Assembly: GCF_000375545.1 (NCBI RefSeq)
Contig: NZ_AQXF01000002.1
Location: 346,716-410,715 of the forward strand
Length of the DNA: 64,000 nucleotides
Reading direction: 5' to 3'
From: Kordiimonas gwangyangensis DSM 19435 = JCM 12864
GTDB lineage: Bacteria > Pseudomonadota > Alphaproteobacteria > Sphingomonadales > Kordiimonadaceae
The number at the start of each line of letters is the position of its first letter. Within the stretch, counting starts at the first letter, position 1. The notes below the pieces were generated by a model. It searched no databases. It saw nothing but the letters and a program-made list of their open reading frames with translations, and had not been told where the DNA came from. The position numbers and the translations under genes were made by a program. Positions 1-9,374 of this stretch are shown in pieces.

Positions 1-3000
1 CATCATCAAGGTTGCCCTTGCGGCCTTCAAACAGCAGCCGCAAGAAACCCGGCGCAATGCCGGAGAGCGGATTGACTGAGAATTCAGGATTCGCCGTTGG
101 GCCCTTAACCCGGTAGGTGACGCCAAATACGCCCTTGCCTTCACCGCCCGTGAGGATGCTGCCGAGAAGCGGAATTTTACCGAGCAGCGCGTTGATGCCA
201 TAGGCAGGGACAAACACCCCGTTCATGTTGATCTTTTCGGACCGTGCGGAAATCTGGCCTTCCATGGTCATGCCAAGGGAGGGCCCATTGGCTTTCATCG
301 ATGTGATATCCAGCAAACCTTCTGAATAGTCGAACGGCATATCGACCGTGTCCAACTGCACCGCATCATCCTTCAGGTAGTTGTTCAGTCCTTCAATCAC
401 CCCTTCTGTCACCGCAGGGCCGAGCTTGCTTTTTGAGACCATGAAGGCGTTTTTGATCTTCATGCGGCCTTCGATGTGCAGGTCCTTGCCCCAGCCCGAG
501 GTTTTGCCCTCCAAGGTAGTTTCGCCGTCCCGAAGGTGTGAGAACAGACCAAGTGCGCGCAGGAAATGACCACCGTCTGGTGTGCTGATACTAAGGTCAC
601 GCAGCGGCCCACCATCCGCAGCTGGGTTGATCTGTAACGACACTTCCTTCGTGGTGCCGTGCACCAGTGCACTAACCGTCATGCGCTCAGGCGCCCCGCC
701 CACGAAGCTGCCGTTGAGCTTGAGATTATCAAGCTCTTCTCCGTTCAGGATCACCAGGGTTCCAACATCAACATCAAGGCTCAGCCTGTCCAGACCTTCG
801 GCCACGCCAACAGCCTCGCCTTCCTGCTCCGCCTCCAGAATAGGGCCAAGGTTGAAACGTTCCCCCTCGATCTTGAGCGCAAGGCTGCCGTCAGCTTTCT
901 GGTCAGCAACAGCGCGGAATTGATTGCCACCAAGGCTGCCGACGTCAAACTGGCCATAAAGTGTCTCGCCCTTGAAACTTAGGTCCGCACGGACATTGAT
1001 ATCCTCGCCCACAACCACAAGCGGGCTGATGCGTGTTTGTGCGTCTTCAAAGAAAATCGTGCCAGTAACGGTCGCGGGCACTGCAACAGGTTTCGCCCAA
1101 GCCAGGCGGGTTTCCTTCAGCTCGGCCATCGAGGCGTCAGCCGTGAAGTACCCGCGCTTGAAGGCGAAGTTGCGGCCAATGAAGCTGGCTTCAGCCAACG
1201 TTTTGCCGTGCAGATAGTCAGACACGTCCACACCCATGGCGGCCATGTCCTTCTCGTCCATCATGCCAGACATCACGATCTCAGTGGTGTCGGCGTTCGC
1301 GTCCTCGCGGCCCGCCTTGAGGTCCTCGCGCCAGTAGAGATTAAGTGGCACATTGTTCAGTGCGCCGGTACCTTCCGCCGACACACTGTCAGGGTCCACG
1401 CGCAGGGTCACATCACCGCGGCGCAGCCCCTCGCCGCCCAACAGGTCGTTCACGCTTGTGTTTACGATATTGGCTGTCACGTCATAGTGCACCTCGTCTG
1501 CCGCGACATCTTTCACGAGCGGCACGGTCAGCACCGTGCGCACATGCGCGTCCCCACCGACACGCGCGACATCAAAGCCAAGCTTCTGCGGCACGCGCAG
1601 GGGCTCATGGGTGATAAGCTCCATGATCTCGTCAACGCTGCCGCTCAGGCGCACATCAAAGTTGCCTATGGCACCGTCACGCACGTCAATATTGGTCATG
1701 CGCGCCGAAGAGCCCGCAACAGGCATGGCGCCAATATGGCCGTCATCAATGCTCAGTTCAAAGACATCGCGCACAAGGCTGCCGCGCCCCGATGCCCCGA
1801 CGATGGGCGGCATCGACAGCAGGTAATAGGTATCGAGGTCTGAATAGCTAAAGGTCAGCCTATAGGCACTGCCGTCTTCAAATCCGCCACCGTGCTCTGG
1901 TGTCCAGTCGACCTCGAAGCTTGCGTTTGAGATGGTACCCCTCGTGATATGGTCATCAATCCATGCGCGTGCACCGCGCGGCGTGCCGTCTGGATTTACC
2001 TTGATCGGCCAGTATTTGAGGACTTCACCAATTTCAGCGCTATCGACACGTGCAGTCAGTTGAACGGCAGGCTCGTCACTGTCCCGCACCCAATAGATAA
2101 GACCCTCACCGCGGACGACAGGTTTTTCGGTCGCGACTTCAAATTCTTCCAGCACCAGCGTGTCTTCGCCTGCCTCATAACGCCCATTCACCTGGCCGTA
2201 TTTAACCTTGCTGTCGAACGGGAAACTGACTGGGTCACTAATCGTGCCTTCGCCAAGTGTCGCGGAGAAGTTCGCACGCTCAAGCCCCACATCGGCAGAG
2301 AGGTCAAGGTCGAGATCAAGGGCAAGCGGTACATTAAAATAGCTGACGGCTTCAGGAAGTGAGGCAAGCTTGGCAAGGACCGAAGGCCGGACCTCCGAAA
2401 ACCCGAGGGATAGTGCAAGGTCGCCAATAAGCGGTTCCGCCCTGCCCTGCAGCCGTACTTGTGTCGGTACGTCGCCAAGGCGCGCATCAAGAAGCGCATC
2501 AAGACTTATAACATTGTCGAGCCGATTGAGGCTAAGCCGCGGTAATGAGATTTGTGCGTGGTCAATCCCCTCGCCCCGTTCAATACGGGCTGAAAGGCCT
2601 GAGAAGGTAACATTCCTGAGCGCAGGTGCCGTGCGCAAGAGCCGCGCCCCAAATCGGCTGAAAGCCTCTGCAACGGGCCGTAGCACTTCAGGCGTTGGCG
2701 TACCACTTGTATTAAAAAGGCTCCCAACACCACCGTCATCCGATGCGTCACTGAAACCACCAAGATTGGTTACATGCACGCGCGCGCGGTCAATCTCGAC
2801 CTCGGAGATGGCGACATTCGTGAAAAAACGTGTGACGGTGAGGCTGACACGGGCTTCTGGCACGAAAGCAGTCAGGCGGTCACGCCGGTCGACAAAGCGG
2901 ATATCACTGAGGGAAACCCAAGGTCTTACACGCCGCCAATCCCAGCCAACCTGGGCTTCCTCAAAGCTGACACGCCAGCCGGGCAAGAGCGCGTTCGCTT

Positions 3001-3115
3001 GATCGGTTACAAGGTTTCGGGCAAAGCCAAGATCAAGCGGCGCCACCATCAGGCGCACAAAAAGAAATGAAGCCAGAAGGACCGCAGCGGTCGCGATCCA
3101 GATGCCCGACCTCAT
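1..3115 (-). CDS. AsmA/YhdP-like (DUF3971) envelope protein, C-terminus cut by window edge
   Basis: An open frame runs on the minus strand from the ATG at 3115 to the left edge without a stop, so about 1038 residues are present and the C-terminus is missing. It opens with one hydrophobic anchor (about residues 4-21) and continues with long alternating beta-strand sequence and no catalytic motif. Near the edge it reads GINALLGKIPLLGSIL and SGIAPGFLRLLFEG, typical of the AsmA-like C-terminal region of YhdP/DUF3971 proteins. Known relatives (YhdP, TamB, AsmA) are inner-membrane-anchored periplasmic bridges thought to carry phospholipid to the outer membrane; that role here is inference. It is divergent from glnE, 124 bp away. 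Confidence 0.85.
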   Translation of the reverse strand, partial: MRSGIWIATAAVLLASFLFVRLMVAPLDLGFARNLVTDQANALLPGWRVSFEEAQVGWDWRRVRPWVSLSDIRFVDRRDRLTAFVPEARVSLTVTRFFTNVAISEVEIDRARVHVTNLGGFSDASDDGGVGSLFNTSGTPTPEVLRPVAEAFSRFGARLLRTAPALRNVTFSGLSARIERGEGIDHAQISLPRLSLNRLDNVISLDALLDARLGDVPTQVRLQGRAEPLIGDLALSLGFSEVRPSVLAKLASLPEAVSYFNVPLALDLDLDLSADVGLERANFSATLGEGTISDPVSFPFDSKVKYGQVNGRYEAGEDTLVLEEFEVATEKPVVRGEGLIYWVRDSDEPAVQLTARVDSAEIGEVLKYWPIKVNPDGTPRGARAWIDDHITRGTISNASFEVDWTPEHGGGFEDGSAYRLTFSYSDLDTYYLLSMPPIVGASGRGSLVRDVFELSIDDGHIGAMPVAGSSARMTNIDVRDGAIGNFDVRLSGSVDEIMELITHEPLRVPQKLGFDVARVGGDAHVRTVLTVPLVKDVAADEVHYDVTANIVNTSVNDLLGGEGLRRGDVTLRVDPDSVSAEGTGALNNVPLNLYWREDLKAGREDANADTTEIVMSGMMDEKDMAAMGVDVSDYLHGKTLAEASFIGRNFAFKRGYFTADASMAELKETRLAWAKPVAVPATVTGTIFFEDAQTRISPLVVVGEDINVRADLSFKGETLYGQFDVGSLGGNQFRAVADQKADGSLALKIEGERFNLGPILEAEQEGEAVGVAEGLDRLSLDVDVGTLVILNGEELDNLKLNGSFVGGAPERMTVSALVHGTTKEVSLQINPAADGGPLRDLSISTPDGGHFLRALGLFSHLRDGETTLEGKTSGWGKDLHIEGRMKIKNAFMVSKSKLGPAVTEGVIEGLNNYLKDDAVQLDTVDMPFDYSEGLLDITSMKANGPSLGMTMEGQISARSEKINMNGVFVPAYGINALLGKIPLLGSILTGGEGKGVFGVTYRVKGPTANPEFSVNPLSGIAPGFLRLLFEGRKGNLDD

Positions 3116-3239
3116 GACTATTCCGACAGTACGCTTCAATGGCCTTGCCTGCACTACTTAAAGACACTTGATTTGATACGGCAAGGTATGAACACTCCCG
3201 GTATCTCGCAACGTAAATTTAGGGCTTGCCGATTTTCTT

Positions 3240-6173
3240 ATGGTCGAAAAACTTCAATATCCGCTCCCTCATGATACTGAAAAAGCCGACGAAATTTGGG
3301 CAATCCTGTGCGAATCTCACGAGCGTTCAAAAAAAAGCGATGACGCGCCGGAACTCAATCGCGCGCTTGCGGATGCCCTGTTTGGTAACAGCCCTTTTCT
3401 GGCCGCCATCGCCAAACGTCGGCCCGCCGATGCTATTGCGGCCCTGACACGAAGGCCAGATGATCTTTTTTCCTTGATGGTTCAAAGCTTTAATGAGCCA
3501 AGACCTGCACGCGAAACAACGCCTGACCTGATGGCCTTCCTGCGCGAACAGAAGGCCAACCTCTCACTCATTGCGGCAGCTGCAGACGTATCTGGCACGT
3601 GGAATCTCGAGGAGGTCACCGGGGCCCTCAGCCACTTTGCCGATATTGCGACCGAACTTGCCCTCGCGCACCTTTTGCACAGCCGCATGCTCAAGGGTGA
3701 TCTGGACTGGCCATCGGACGAGGAAGAGCCTGTCACCCTCAAGCTCGGCCGTAAATGCGGCTATTTCATTCTCGGCATGGGCAAACTGGGTGCGCATGAG
3801 CTGAATTATTCGTCCGACATCGACCTTATCGCCCTCTATGACCCTGCGAAGGTCCGTTACACCGGCGACAAGATGCCAAACCAGTGTTTCATTCGCCTCA
3901 CGCAGGAACTGGTGCAGATCATGGAAAAACGCACCATGCACGGATATGTTTTCCGCACCGACCTGCGCCTGCGGCCTGACCCCGGTGCCACACCCGTGGC
4001 GATCTCAACGGATGCGGCAGAAAGCTACTACCACTCAATGGCCGTGAACTGGGAACGCTCGGCCATGATCAAGGCGCGCGTTATTGCGGGTGACCGGGCT
4101 GCCGGTAAGGATTACCTTGACACCATGGCGCGCTGGGTATGGCGCAAGAATATGGATTTTGTCGCCCTCCGCGATATCGCCGCCATTAAGAATCAGATCA
4201 ACCGCCACTATGGCCAGACCAGTACCGCCTTTGAAGGCTATGACGTCAAGCTTGGCCAAGGTGGCATCCGGGAGATTGAGTTTTATGCGCAGGTAAACCA
4301 GCTTCTCTATGCCGGGCGTCATCCAAGCCTCAGGGTGCGCGGAACCTTGGCGGCGCTCGACGCATTGGTGATGGAGGGGCTTATCAGTCCTCAGGCGCAC
4401 AAGGACCTACTGAGGAGTTATCGGTTCCTCCGCACGCTTGAGCACCGCATTCAAATGGTCGACGACGCGCAAACCCACGCAATCCCCGAGAATGAGGACG
4501 CCATCACGCGCATCGCAACCTTCATGGGCTATGCGGACCGCGCCGCACTTGAAGCCGCGCTACGCGAACATACCGAGCCGGTGAGTAGGCATTATGATGC
4601 CCTGCTCCCCGAGGAGAAAGCGTCTCCAACACCCGCAGGCTTCAGTGAAGCAGACATGCCGCAAAAGCTGGGCGAACTGGGCTTCGACGATATCGAGGGC
4701 TGCTGCGCGATCATTGAGGGCTGGCGTCGCGGCCGCTACCGCGCACTCAGGACCGAGCGGGCCAAGGGGCTGCTTGAGCAGATATTGCCCGGCCTTTTGA
4801 AGGCCTTCTCGGATACTCATCAGCCAGCGGCGGCCCTCACCCGCTTTGATAAATTCATCGCGCAGCTTCCGGCGGGGGTGCAGCTTTTCTCGCTCTTGCA
4901 GGCAACACCGTCGCTGTTTGGGCTTCTCGCGCGTGTCATGGGCCTTGCCCCGGCGCTCGCGGATACACTCGCCAAAAAGCCGGCGCTTTGGGACGCCGTA
5001 CTTGAGCCTGACTTTTTCGCGCCGATGGAAGGCGAGCAGGTGCTGGCGGGTTATCTCGATGAGCTGATTTCTAGTGCCCGCGACTATCAGGATATCCTCG
5101 ATATTGTGCGCCGTTTCGTGGCGGAGGGCCGTTTCCGCCTTGGTGTTCAGATCCTCGAAGCGATTTCCAGCGTGGATGAAAGCGGCGAGGCAATGACATG
5201 CCTTGCTGACGTAACGCTCAAGGCACTCGCAAAAGCGGCTGAGGATGAGTTTGCCATTCGGCACGGCCGGTTCGACGGTGGCGGGATTGCGGTGATCGCC
5301 ATGGGCAAATACGGCGGGCGTGAACTTACCAGCACCTCTGACCTTGATATCGTGTTCCTCTATCATGTGCCGGATATGGAGGCGGTCTCGGACGGTGAAA
5401 AACCACTGAGCCCGAGCCAGTATTTCTCCCGCCTAGGTCAACACATTATCACGGCGATTACGGCGCTGACGCCTGAGGGGCGCTTGTTTGAAGTCGACAC
5501 ACGCCTGCGGCCCTCTGGCCAGCAAGGCCCACTTGTTGTGACCCTCAAAACGTTCGCGGACTATTACACCAAAGCCGCCTGGACGTGGGAACATATGGCC
5601 CTCACCCGCGCGCGCATCCTCATCGCACCCGATGCGGTGGCAGATGCGCTTGGCGAGACCATCACCGGCGTCCTAACCGCCGAGCGTGACAAGAATGAAC
5701 TGCTGCTTCATGTGCACGATATGCGCCTCAAGCTCGATAAAGAGTTCGGAACAGAAAATCGCTGGGCAATCAAGAACGTACGCGGCGGACTGATCGACAT
5801 GGAATTCATCTGCCAATATCTGATGCTGCGAGAGGGCCATGAGCGCCCTGATATCTTCAGCCCGGAACTCGAGGTAAGTATCGACCGCCTCGCTAGTATT
5901 GGCGCGCTTCAGCCTGATCAGGCGACCTTGATGCATGAAGCGCACGATTTTGAGCAGATTGTGCAGTCTGTGCTGCGTCTGTGTCACGGCTCATCCCGTA
6001 TACAGGACGAGGAGATTTCAGAAGGCGTGCGCGGTGTGCTTTGCCGCAATACGGGCAGCGCCGATTTTGAAAGCCTCAAGGCAAGACTTGAAGAGCTGCA
6101 GGCAGGCATCTATAGCCTGTACCGCAAGCTGATCGAAACTCCCGCCACTCAAATGTTGGCGGACAAGGAATAG
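3240..6173 (+). CDS. glnE: Bifunctional glutamine synthetase adenylyltransferase/deadenylase
   Basis: GlnE adds AMP to glutamine synthetase, or removes it by phosphorolysis, in response to PII, and so sets nitrogen assimilation. The 977-residue protein has the expected two nucleotidyltransferase halves. The deadenylase-side motif GMGKLGAHELNYSSDIDL lies at about residues 179-196 and the adenylylase-side motif AMGKYGGRELTSTSDLDI at about 688-705, each with the metal-binding D-x-D. Length matches the family. The ATG at 3240 has no strong Shine-Dalgarno, so the exact start is slightly uncertain. bcp follows 12 bp downstream, an order I recall from other alphaproteobacteria. No glnA or glnB lies in this window. 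Confidence 0.97.
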   Translation: MVEKLQYPLPHDTEKADEIWAILCESHERSKKSDDAPELNRALADALFGNSPFLAAIAKRRPADAIAALTRRPDDLFSLMVQSFNEPRPARETTPDLMAFLREQKANLSLIAAAADVSGTWNLEEVTGALSHFADIATELALAHLLHSRMLKGDLDWPSDEEEPVTLKLGRKCGYFILGMGKLGAHELNYSSDIDLIALYDPAKVRYTGDKMPNQCFIRLTQELVQIMEKRTMHGYVFRTDLRLRPDPGATPVAISTDAAESYYHSMAVNWERSAMIKARVIAGDRAAGKDYLDTMARWVWRKNMDFVALRDIAAIKNQINRHYGQTSTAFEGYDVKLGQGGIREIEFYAQVNQLLYAGRHPSLRVRGTLAALDALVMEGLISPQAHKDLLRSYRFLRTLEHRIQMVDDAQTHAIPENEDAITRIATFMGYADRAALEAALREHTEPVSRHYDALLPEEKASPTPAGFSEADMPQKLGELGFDDIEGCCAIIEGWRRGRYRALRTERAKGLLEQILPGLLKAFSDTHQPAAALTRFDKFIAQLPAGVQLFSLLQATPSLFGLLARVMGLAPALADTLAKKPALWDAVLEPDFFAPMEGEQVLAGYLDELISSARDYQDILDIVRRFVAEGRFRLGVQILEAISSVDESGEAMTCLADVTLKALAKAAEDEFAIRHGRFDGGGIAVIAMGKYGGRELTSTSDLDIVFLYHVPDMEAVSDGEKPLSPSQYFSRLGQHIITAITALTPEGRLFEVDTRLRPSGQQGPLVVTLKTFADYYTKAAWTWEHMALTRARILIAPDAVADALGETITGVLTAERDKNELLLHVHDMRLKLDKEFGTENRWAIKNVRGGLIDMEFICQYLMLREGHERPDIFSPELEVSIDRLASIGALQPDQATLMHEAHDFEQIVQSVLRLCHGSSRIQDEEISEGVRGVLCRNTGSADFESLKARLEELQAGIYSLYRKLIETPATQMLADKE

Positions 6174-6185
6174 ACGGAGAATTTT

Positions 6186-6650
6186 ATGGCTATCAGTGTT
6201 GGCGCTAGCGCCCCGGACTTTTCACTTCCTGGCGACGCAGGTGAGACGATCACACTTTCGGACTACCGCGGCAAAAAGGTGGTTCTGTACTTCTACCCGA
6301 AGGACGACACACCGGGTTGCACCACCGAAGCCAAAGACTTCACTGCCCTCGCTGGTGAATTTGAGGAAGCTGGAGCGGTCGTCATCGGCATGTCCAAGGA
6401 TACCGCCAAAAAACACGACAAATTCATCGCCAAACATGAGCTCAAGGTGAAGCTGGCTTCCGACGAGGAAGGCAAAACCATCGAGGACTATGGCTTATGG
6501 GTTGAGAAGAGCATGTATGGCCGCACTTACATGGGTATCGAACGCGCCACATTCCTCATTGATGGTGAAGGCACCATTCGTGAGATCTGGAACAAGGTGA
6601 AGGTAAAAGGCCACGCTGAAGCGGTTCTAGCTGCTGTGAAGGCGCTCTAA
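6186..6650 (+). CDS. bcp: Thioredoxin-dependent thiol peroxidase (Bcp/PrxQ family)
   Basis: A 154-residue cytoplasmic peroxiredoxin that reduces hydrogen peroxide and organic hydroperoxides. The AhpC/TSA fold signature YFYPKDDTPGCTTEAKDF carries the peroxidatic Cys45 in PxxxTxxC context. The resolving cysteine that E. coli Bcp has five residues later is replaced by Lys50, and no other cysteine is present, so this looks like a 1-Cys form that must be resolved by an external thiol. A Shine-Dalgarno-like GACGGAG precedes the ATG. It sits 12 bp after glnE and 3 bp before the DUF455 gene, probably one transcript. Confidence 0.95.
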   Translation: MAISVGASAPDFSLPGDAGETITLSDYRGKKVVLYFYPKDDTPGCTTEAKDFTALAGEFEEAGAVVIGMSKDTAKKHDKFIAKHELKVKLASDEEGKTIEDYGLWVEKSMYGRTYMGIERATFLIDGEGTIREIWNKVKVKGHAEAVLAAVKAL

Positions 6651-6653
6651 ATA

Positions 6654-7472
6654 GTGAGTGGGGGCTGGGAGGATATCGGCGACGCGGCGGTTGCGGTGCT
6701 AAGGACCGCGCGTGCGCGGTCCAAAGCGGAGCTCGCGCGAGAGGTTGCCGCAGCTTGGCGCGCAGGCACGCTTGCCTTCGCCTTCACCACACAGCCCCCC
6801 ATACGCCCCGCGCGGCCGGACCAACCGGTCCTTCTGCTGCCGGGCGCGATGCCGAAACGGCGCAAGGGCGGGACAGACGCAAACCGCCGTGCCCTCCTCC
6901 ACGCCGTTGCTCATATTGAGCTGAATGCCATAGACCTTGCGTTCGATATCGTTGCGCGCTTCGGCGCACAGATGCCGCGCAGTTTCACCGACGACTGGAT
7001 ACAGGTGGGTGATGATGAGGCGCGGCATTTTACGATGCTCGGGAGCCGCTTGAAGGCGGTCGACAGTTTCTATGGTGATCTTCCCGCCCATGATGGCCTG
7101 TGGCAATCCGCGCAGGATACAAGCGCCGATCTAGCGGCAAGGCTGGCGATTGTGCCCATGGTGCTGGAGGCACGCGGCCTTGATGTGACGCCAAGGATGG
7201 TTGACCAGTTCCGCGGCGCCGGGGATTCGGCCTCGGCCGAGGTGCTGCAGACAATCTACGAAGAAGAAGTTGCACATGTCGCCGCAGGCACGCGGTGGTT
7301 CAAATATCTCGCAAAAAAGCAGTCTCGCGACGCTGAGGTCTGGTTTCAGGAACTGGTGCGGGAATATTTCAACGGACAGCTAAGAAAACCGTTCAACAAA
7401 CCCGCGCGCAGCAAGGCTGGAATGCCGGTTTCTTTCTATGAACCACTTGCAGAGATGCTTGAAGGCAACTAA
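6654..7472 (+). CDS. DUF455 family ferritin-like protein
   Basis: A 272-residue protein starting at a GTG three bases after the bcp stop, so probably translationally coupled. It matches the DUF455 family, which has a ferritin-like four-helix di-iron fold. The likely metal-binding helices carry DEARHFTMLGSRL (about residues 121-133) and YEEEVAHVAAGTRWF (about 203-217), both with the spaced E-x-x-H pattern of di-iron carboxylate proteins. The family has no settled biochemical role; redox or hydroxylase activity is inference. Its place after a peroxiredoxin fits an oxidative-stress context. There is no signal peptide. Confidence 0.88.
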   Translation: MSGGWEDIGDAAVAVLRTARARSKAELAREVAAAWRAGTLAFAFTTQPPIRPARPDQPVLLLPGAMPKRRKGGTDANRRALLHAVAHIELNAIDLAFDIVARFGAQMPRSFTDDWIQVGDDEARHFTMLGSRLKAVDSFYGDLPAHDGLWQSAQDTSADLAARLAIVPMVLEARGLDVTPRMVDQFRGAGDSASAEVLQTIYEEEVAHVAAGTRWFKYLAKKQSRDAEVWFQELVREYFNGQLRKPFNKPARSKAGMPVSFYEPLAEMLEGN

Positions 7473-7606
7473 GACACTTGACCAACACCACTGTTGAGTG
7501 GAATGTTGTGCGAAATTAACGAAATAAACATAAAAATATACATAAGTTGGGCCCAAGGAATGGCCCGCGTTATAGGGTGTGCAGAACCATAAGGTTGGGG
7601 CAGCAG

Positions 7607-8887
7607 TTGTCTAACGGGTTGACATGGCTGGATAAATTCCACGCGTTCCGCGGAAAGTATTTTCCGGAGCGACAATTGTTCTTGCGTAGTGAAGGGCGCG
7701 TTCGCTTCCTCACGATCGGCAGCTATACCCAAATGGGCATGGCATCCGCGCTTGCAATTGCTGCAATTTGGGGTGCTGTCACCTCCTATGCCTACCTTAC
7801 CCAAGACGAGACAATCGCCCACAAGAACCGCACCATTTCAACCATGAGCGCGCAGTATCAGGAGCTGTCGAAAGACTTCTCTGCGCTTGAGCTTGAGGTA
7901 GAGCGCCGCGCGCAGCAGCTAGAGATGCGCCAGAAGTTCCTTGAAGAATTCCTGAATTCCGAACCAGCTGACGCGCCTGATGAGGCTGCACAGCCGGTAG
8001 AAGCATCGGAAGAAGCTGCGGCTGGTTCTGACAGCGTCAAGAAAACATCCCACAACATCGACCCAGACGCGGGCAAGGCGACCTTTGTCGAGCGTCTTTT
8101 CGGCGCGGGTGAAGCTCAAGCGGCGGTCCATAGCAATATTGACCGCCGTATTAGTCTTCTGAACCGGTTGCAGGAGATGGAGCGCCGCCAGCGCGAGTTT
8201 GCCGCGAAGCTCAAAGCCGAAGCAGAGACGAAGCTTGCGTCTATTGAGACCATCCTCGGCCCGACCAAACTTGGTACCGAAGACCTGCTTGCGAAACTTG
8301 ACGAAAGCGGTGTGGCGCAAGGTGGCCCTTACGTTCCCGATGCGACATTTGAAGGTGTGTTTGCTGACGAAGACGGTGCCGTGTTTGGTGATCTGATTTC
8401 CTCGCACATCCGCCTTGAGATGGTCACAAATGCTCTCAATAGTTTCCCGGTGGGGAAGCCGGCAGAGAATTATTATCTCTCAAGCCGTTTTGGTCGCCGT
8501 GTCGATCCTCTCAAAAAAACCTGGGCCAACCACCCCGGGCTTGATCTTGCTGGATGGCCTGGTACGGCCATCTATGCCACAGCGCCCGGCAAGGTCGTTC
8601 ACGCAGGTTGGTATGGCCCTTACGGAAACATGGTTGAAATCGACCATGGCAACGGTTTCCGGACCCGCTACGGCCATATGCGCAAGGTGCGGGTCAAGAA
8701 AAACGATGAAGTAACACTCGGGCAGCGTGTTGGCGATATGGGCAAGACTGGGCGTGTGACAGGTACACACCTGCATTATGAGGTCTGGTTCGACGGTTCT
8801 GTACGTGACCCGATGCCCTATCTGAAAGCAGCAAACGATGTTCTCGAAATCCAAGGAAGACATGAAGAAACCAGCACCCACGAGTAA
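7607..8887 (+). CDS. M23 family metallopeptidase (LytM/LmdC-like endopeptidase), membrane-anchored
   Basis: A peptidoglycan endopeptidase of about 426 residues. An N-terminal membrane segment (QMGMASALAIAAIWGAVTSY) is followed by a coiled-coil stretch rich in Glu, Arg and Gln, then a C-terminal LytM domain. Zinc ligands are visible: H in WANHPGLDLAG, D in the same motif, and H-x-H in GTHLHYEVW. The frame is open from a TTG at 7547, but a TTG at 7607 follows AAGGTTGGGG at a good distance and I prefer it. It overlaps the bactofilin gene by 50 bp. M23-bactofilin pairs are a known shape module (LmdC-BacA in Caulobacter-type bacteria, Csd1-CcmA in Helicobacter), which implies localised wall cutting. 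Confidence 0.92.
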   Translation: MSNGLTWLDKFHAFRGKYFPERQLFLRSEGRVRFLTIGSYTQMGMASALAIAAIWGAVTSYAYLTQDETIAHKNRTISTMSAQYQELSKDFSALELEVERRAQQLEMRQKFLEEFLNSEPADAPDEAAQPVEASEEAAAGSDSVKKTSHNIDPDAGKATFVERLFGAGEAQAAVHSNIDRRISLLNRLQEMERRQREFAAKLKAEAETKLASIETILGPTKLGTEDLLAKLDESGVAQGGPYVPDATFEGVFADEDGAVFGDLISSHIRLEMVTNALNSFPVGKPAENYYLSSRFGRRVDPLKKTWANHPGLDLAGWPGTAIYATAPGKVVHAGWYGPYGNMVEIDHGNGFRTRYGHMRKVRVKKNDEVTLGQRVGDMGKTGRVTGTHLHYEVWFDGSVRDPMPYLKAANDVLEIQGRHEETSTHE

Positions 8888-9305
8888 CCCCGCCCCGCGT
8901 CAGAACGCGAATCCAACACCGTCCATCATTGGATCGGATGTGGAGATTGAGGGTAACGTGCGGACAGTTGGTGAACTTCAACTCGATGGCGCCATTCATG
9001 GCGACCTCACCTGTGGTGGTCTTGTCATGGGAGAAAGTGGCGCGGTTAAAGGCTCCATCTCTGCAGACAACGTGACGATCCGCGGCAAGGTGAACGGCGA
9101 AATCCGCGCCCGTTCGGTGCGGCTTGAGAAAAGCGCTGTGGTGGACGGTGACGTTTACCATGAGAGCCTTTCAGTCGAAGCTGGTGCAAAACTGACAGGT
9201 CGTTTTGCCCATACCTCGAGCCCGAAGGAAGCAAAGGTGGCGGCAGCGGTTGCACCGACGGACGAGACACCGTCTTTTGTGGCAAAGAAGCCTGCCGCTG
9301 AATAA
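8838..9305 (+). CDS. Bactofilin (polymer-forming cytoskeletal protein)
   Basis: A 155-residue bactofilin, a nucleotide-free self-polymerising protein that scaffolds cell-wall enzymes. A disordered N-terminus rich in Lys, Pro and Asn is followed by a right-handed beta-helix core of repeated glycine-turn strands (for example DGAIHGDLTCGGLVMGESGAV and VNGEIRARSVRLEKSAVVDG). The MFSKSKED opening is typical of the family, so I keep the ATG at 8838 even though it lies inside the M23 gene. An ATG at 8862 with AAGGAAG before it is a possible alternative. The gene ends in a strong bidirectional terminator. Confidence 0.95.
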   Translation: MFSKSKEDMKKPAPTSNPAPRQNANPTPSIIGSDVEIEGNVRTVGELQLDGAIHGDLTCGGLVMGESGAVKGSISADNVTIRGKVNGEIRARSVRLEKSAVVDGDVYHESLSVEAGAKLTGRFAHTSSPKEAKVAAAVAPTDETPSFVAKKPAAE

Positions 9306-9329
9306 GCGTCACGAAAATCGGGATACAAA

Positions 9330-9352
9330 AAAGGGCGCTTTCAGCGCCCTTT
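9330..9352. terminator. Rho-independent terminator between bactofilin and clpP-like genes
   Basis: A perfect 10-bp stem AAAGGGCGCT / AGCGCCCTTT closes a TTC loop. A-rich sequence lies on one side and T-rich on the other, so it can terminate both converging genes. Confidence 0.85.
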
Positions 9353-9374
9353 CCTTTAATTAGCCACGCTAATT

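Noticed and set aside
1037-1843. 268-codon His-rich frame on the plus strand
   Set aside because: It is a mirror of the AsmA-like gene on the minus strand, whose translation is clearly protein-like with family motifs. The plus frame has biased, implausible composition.
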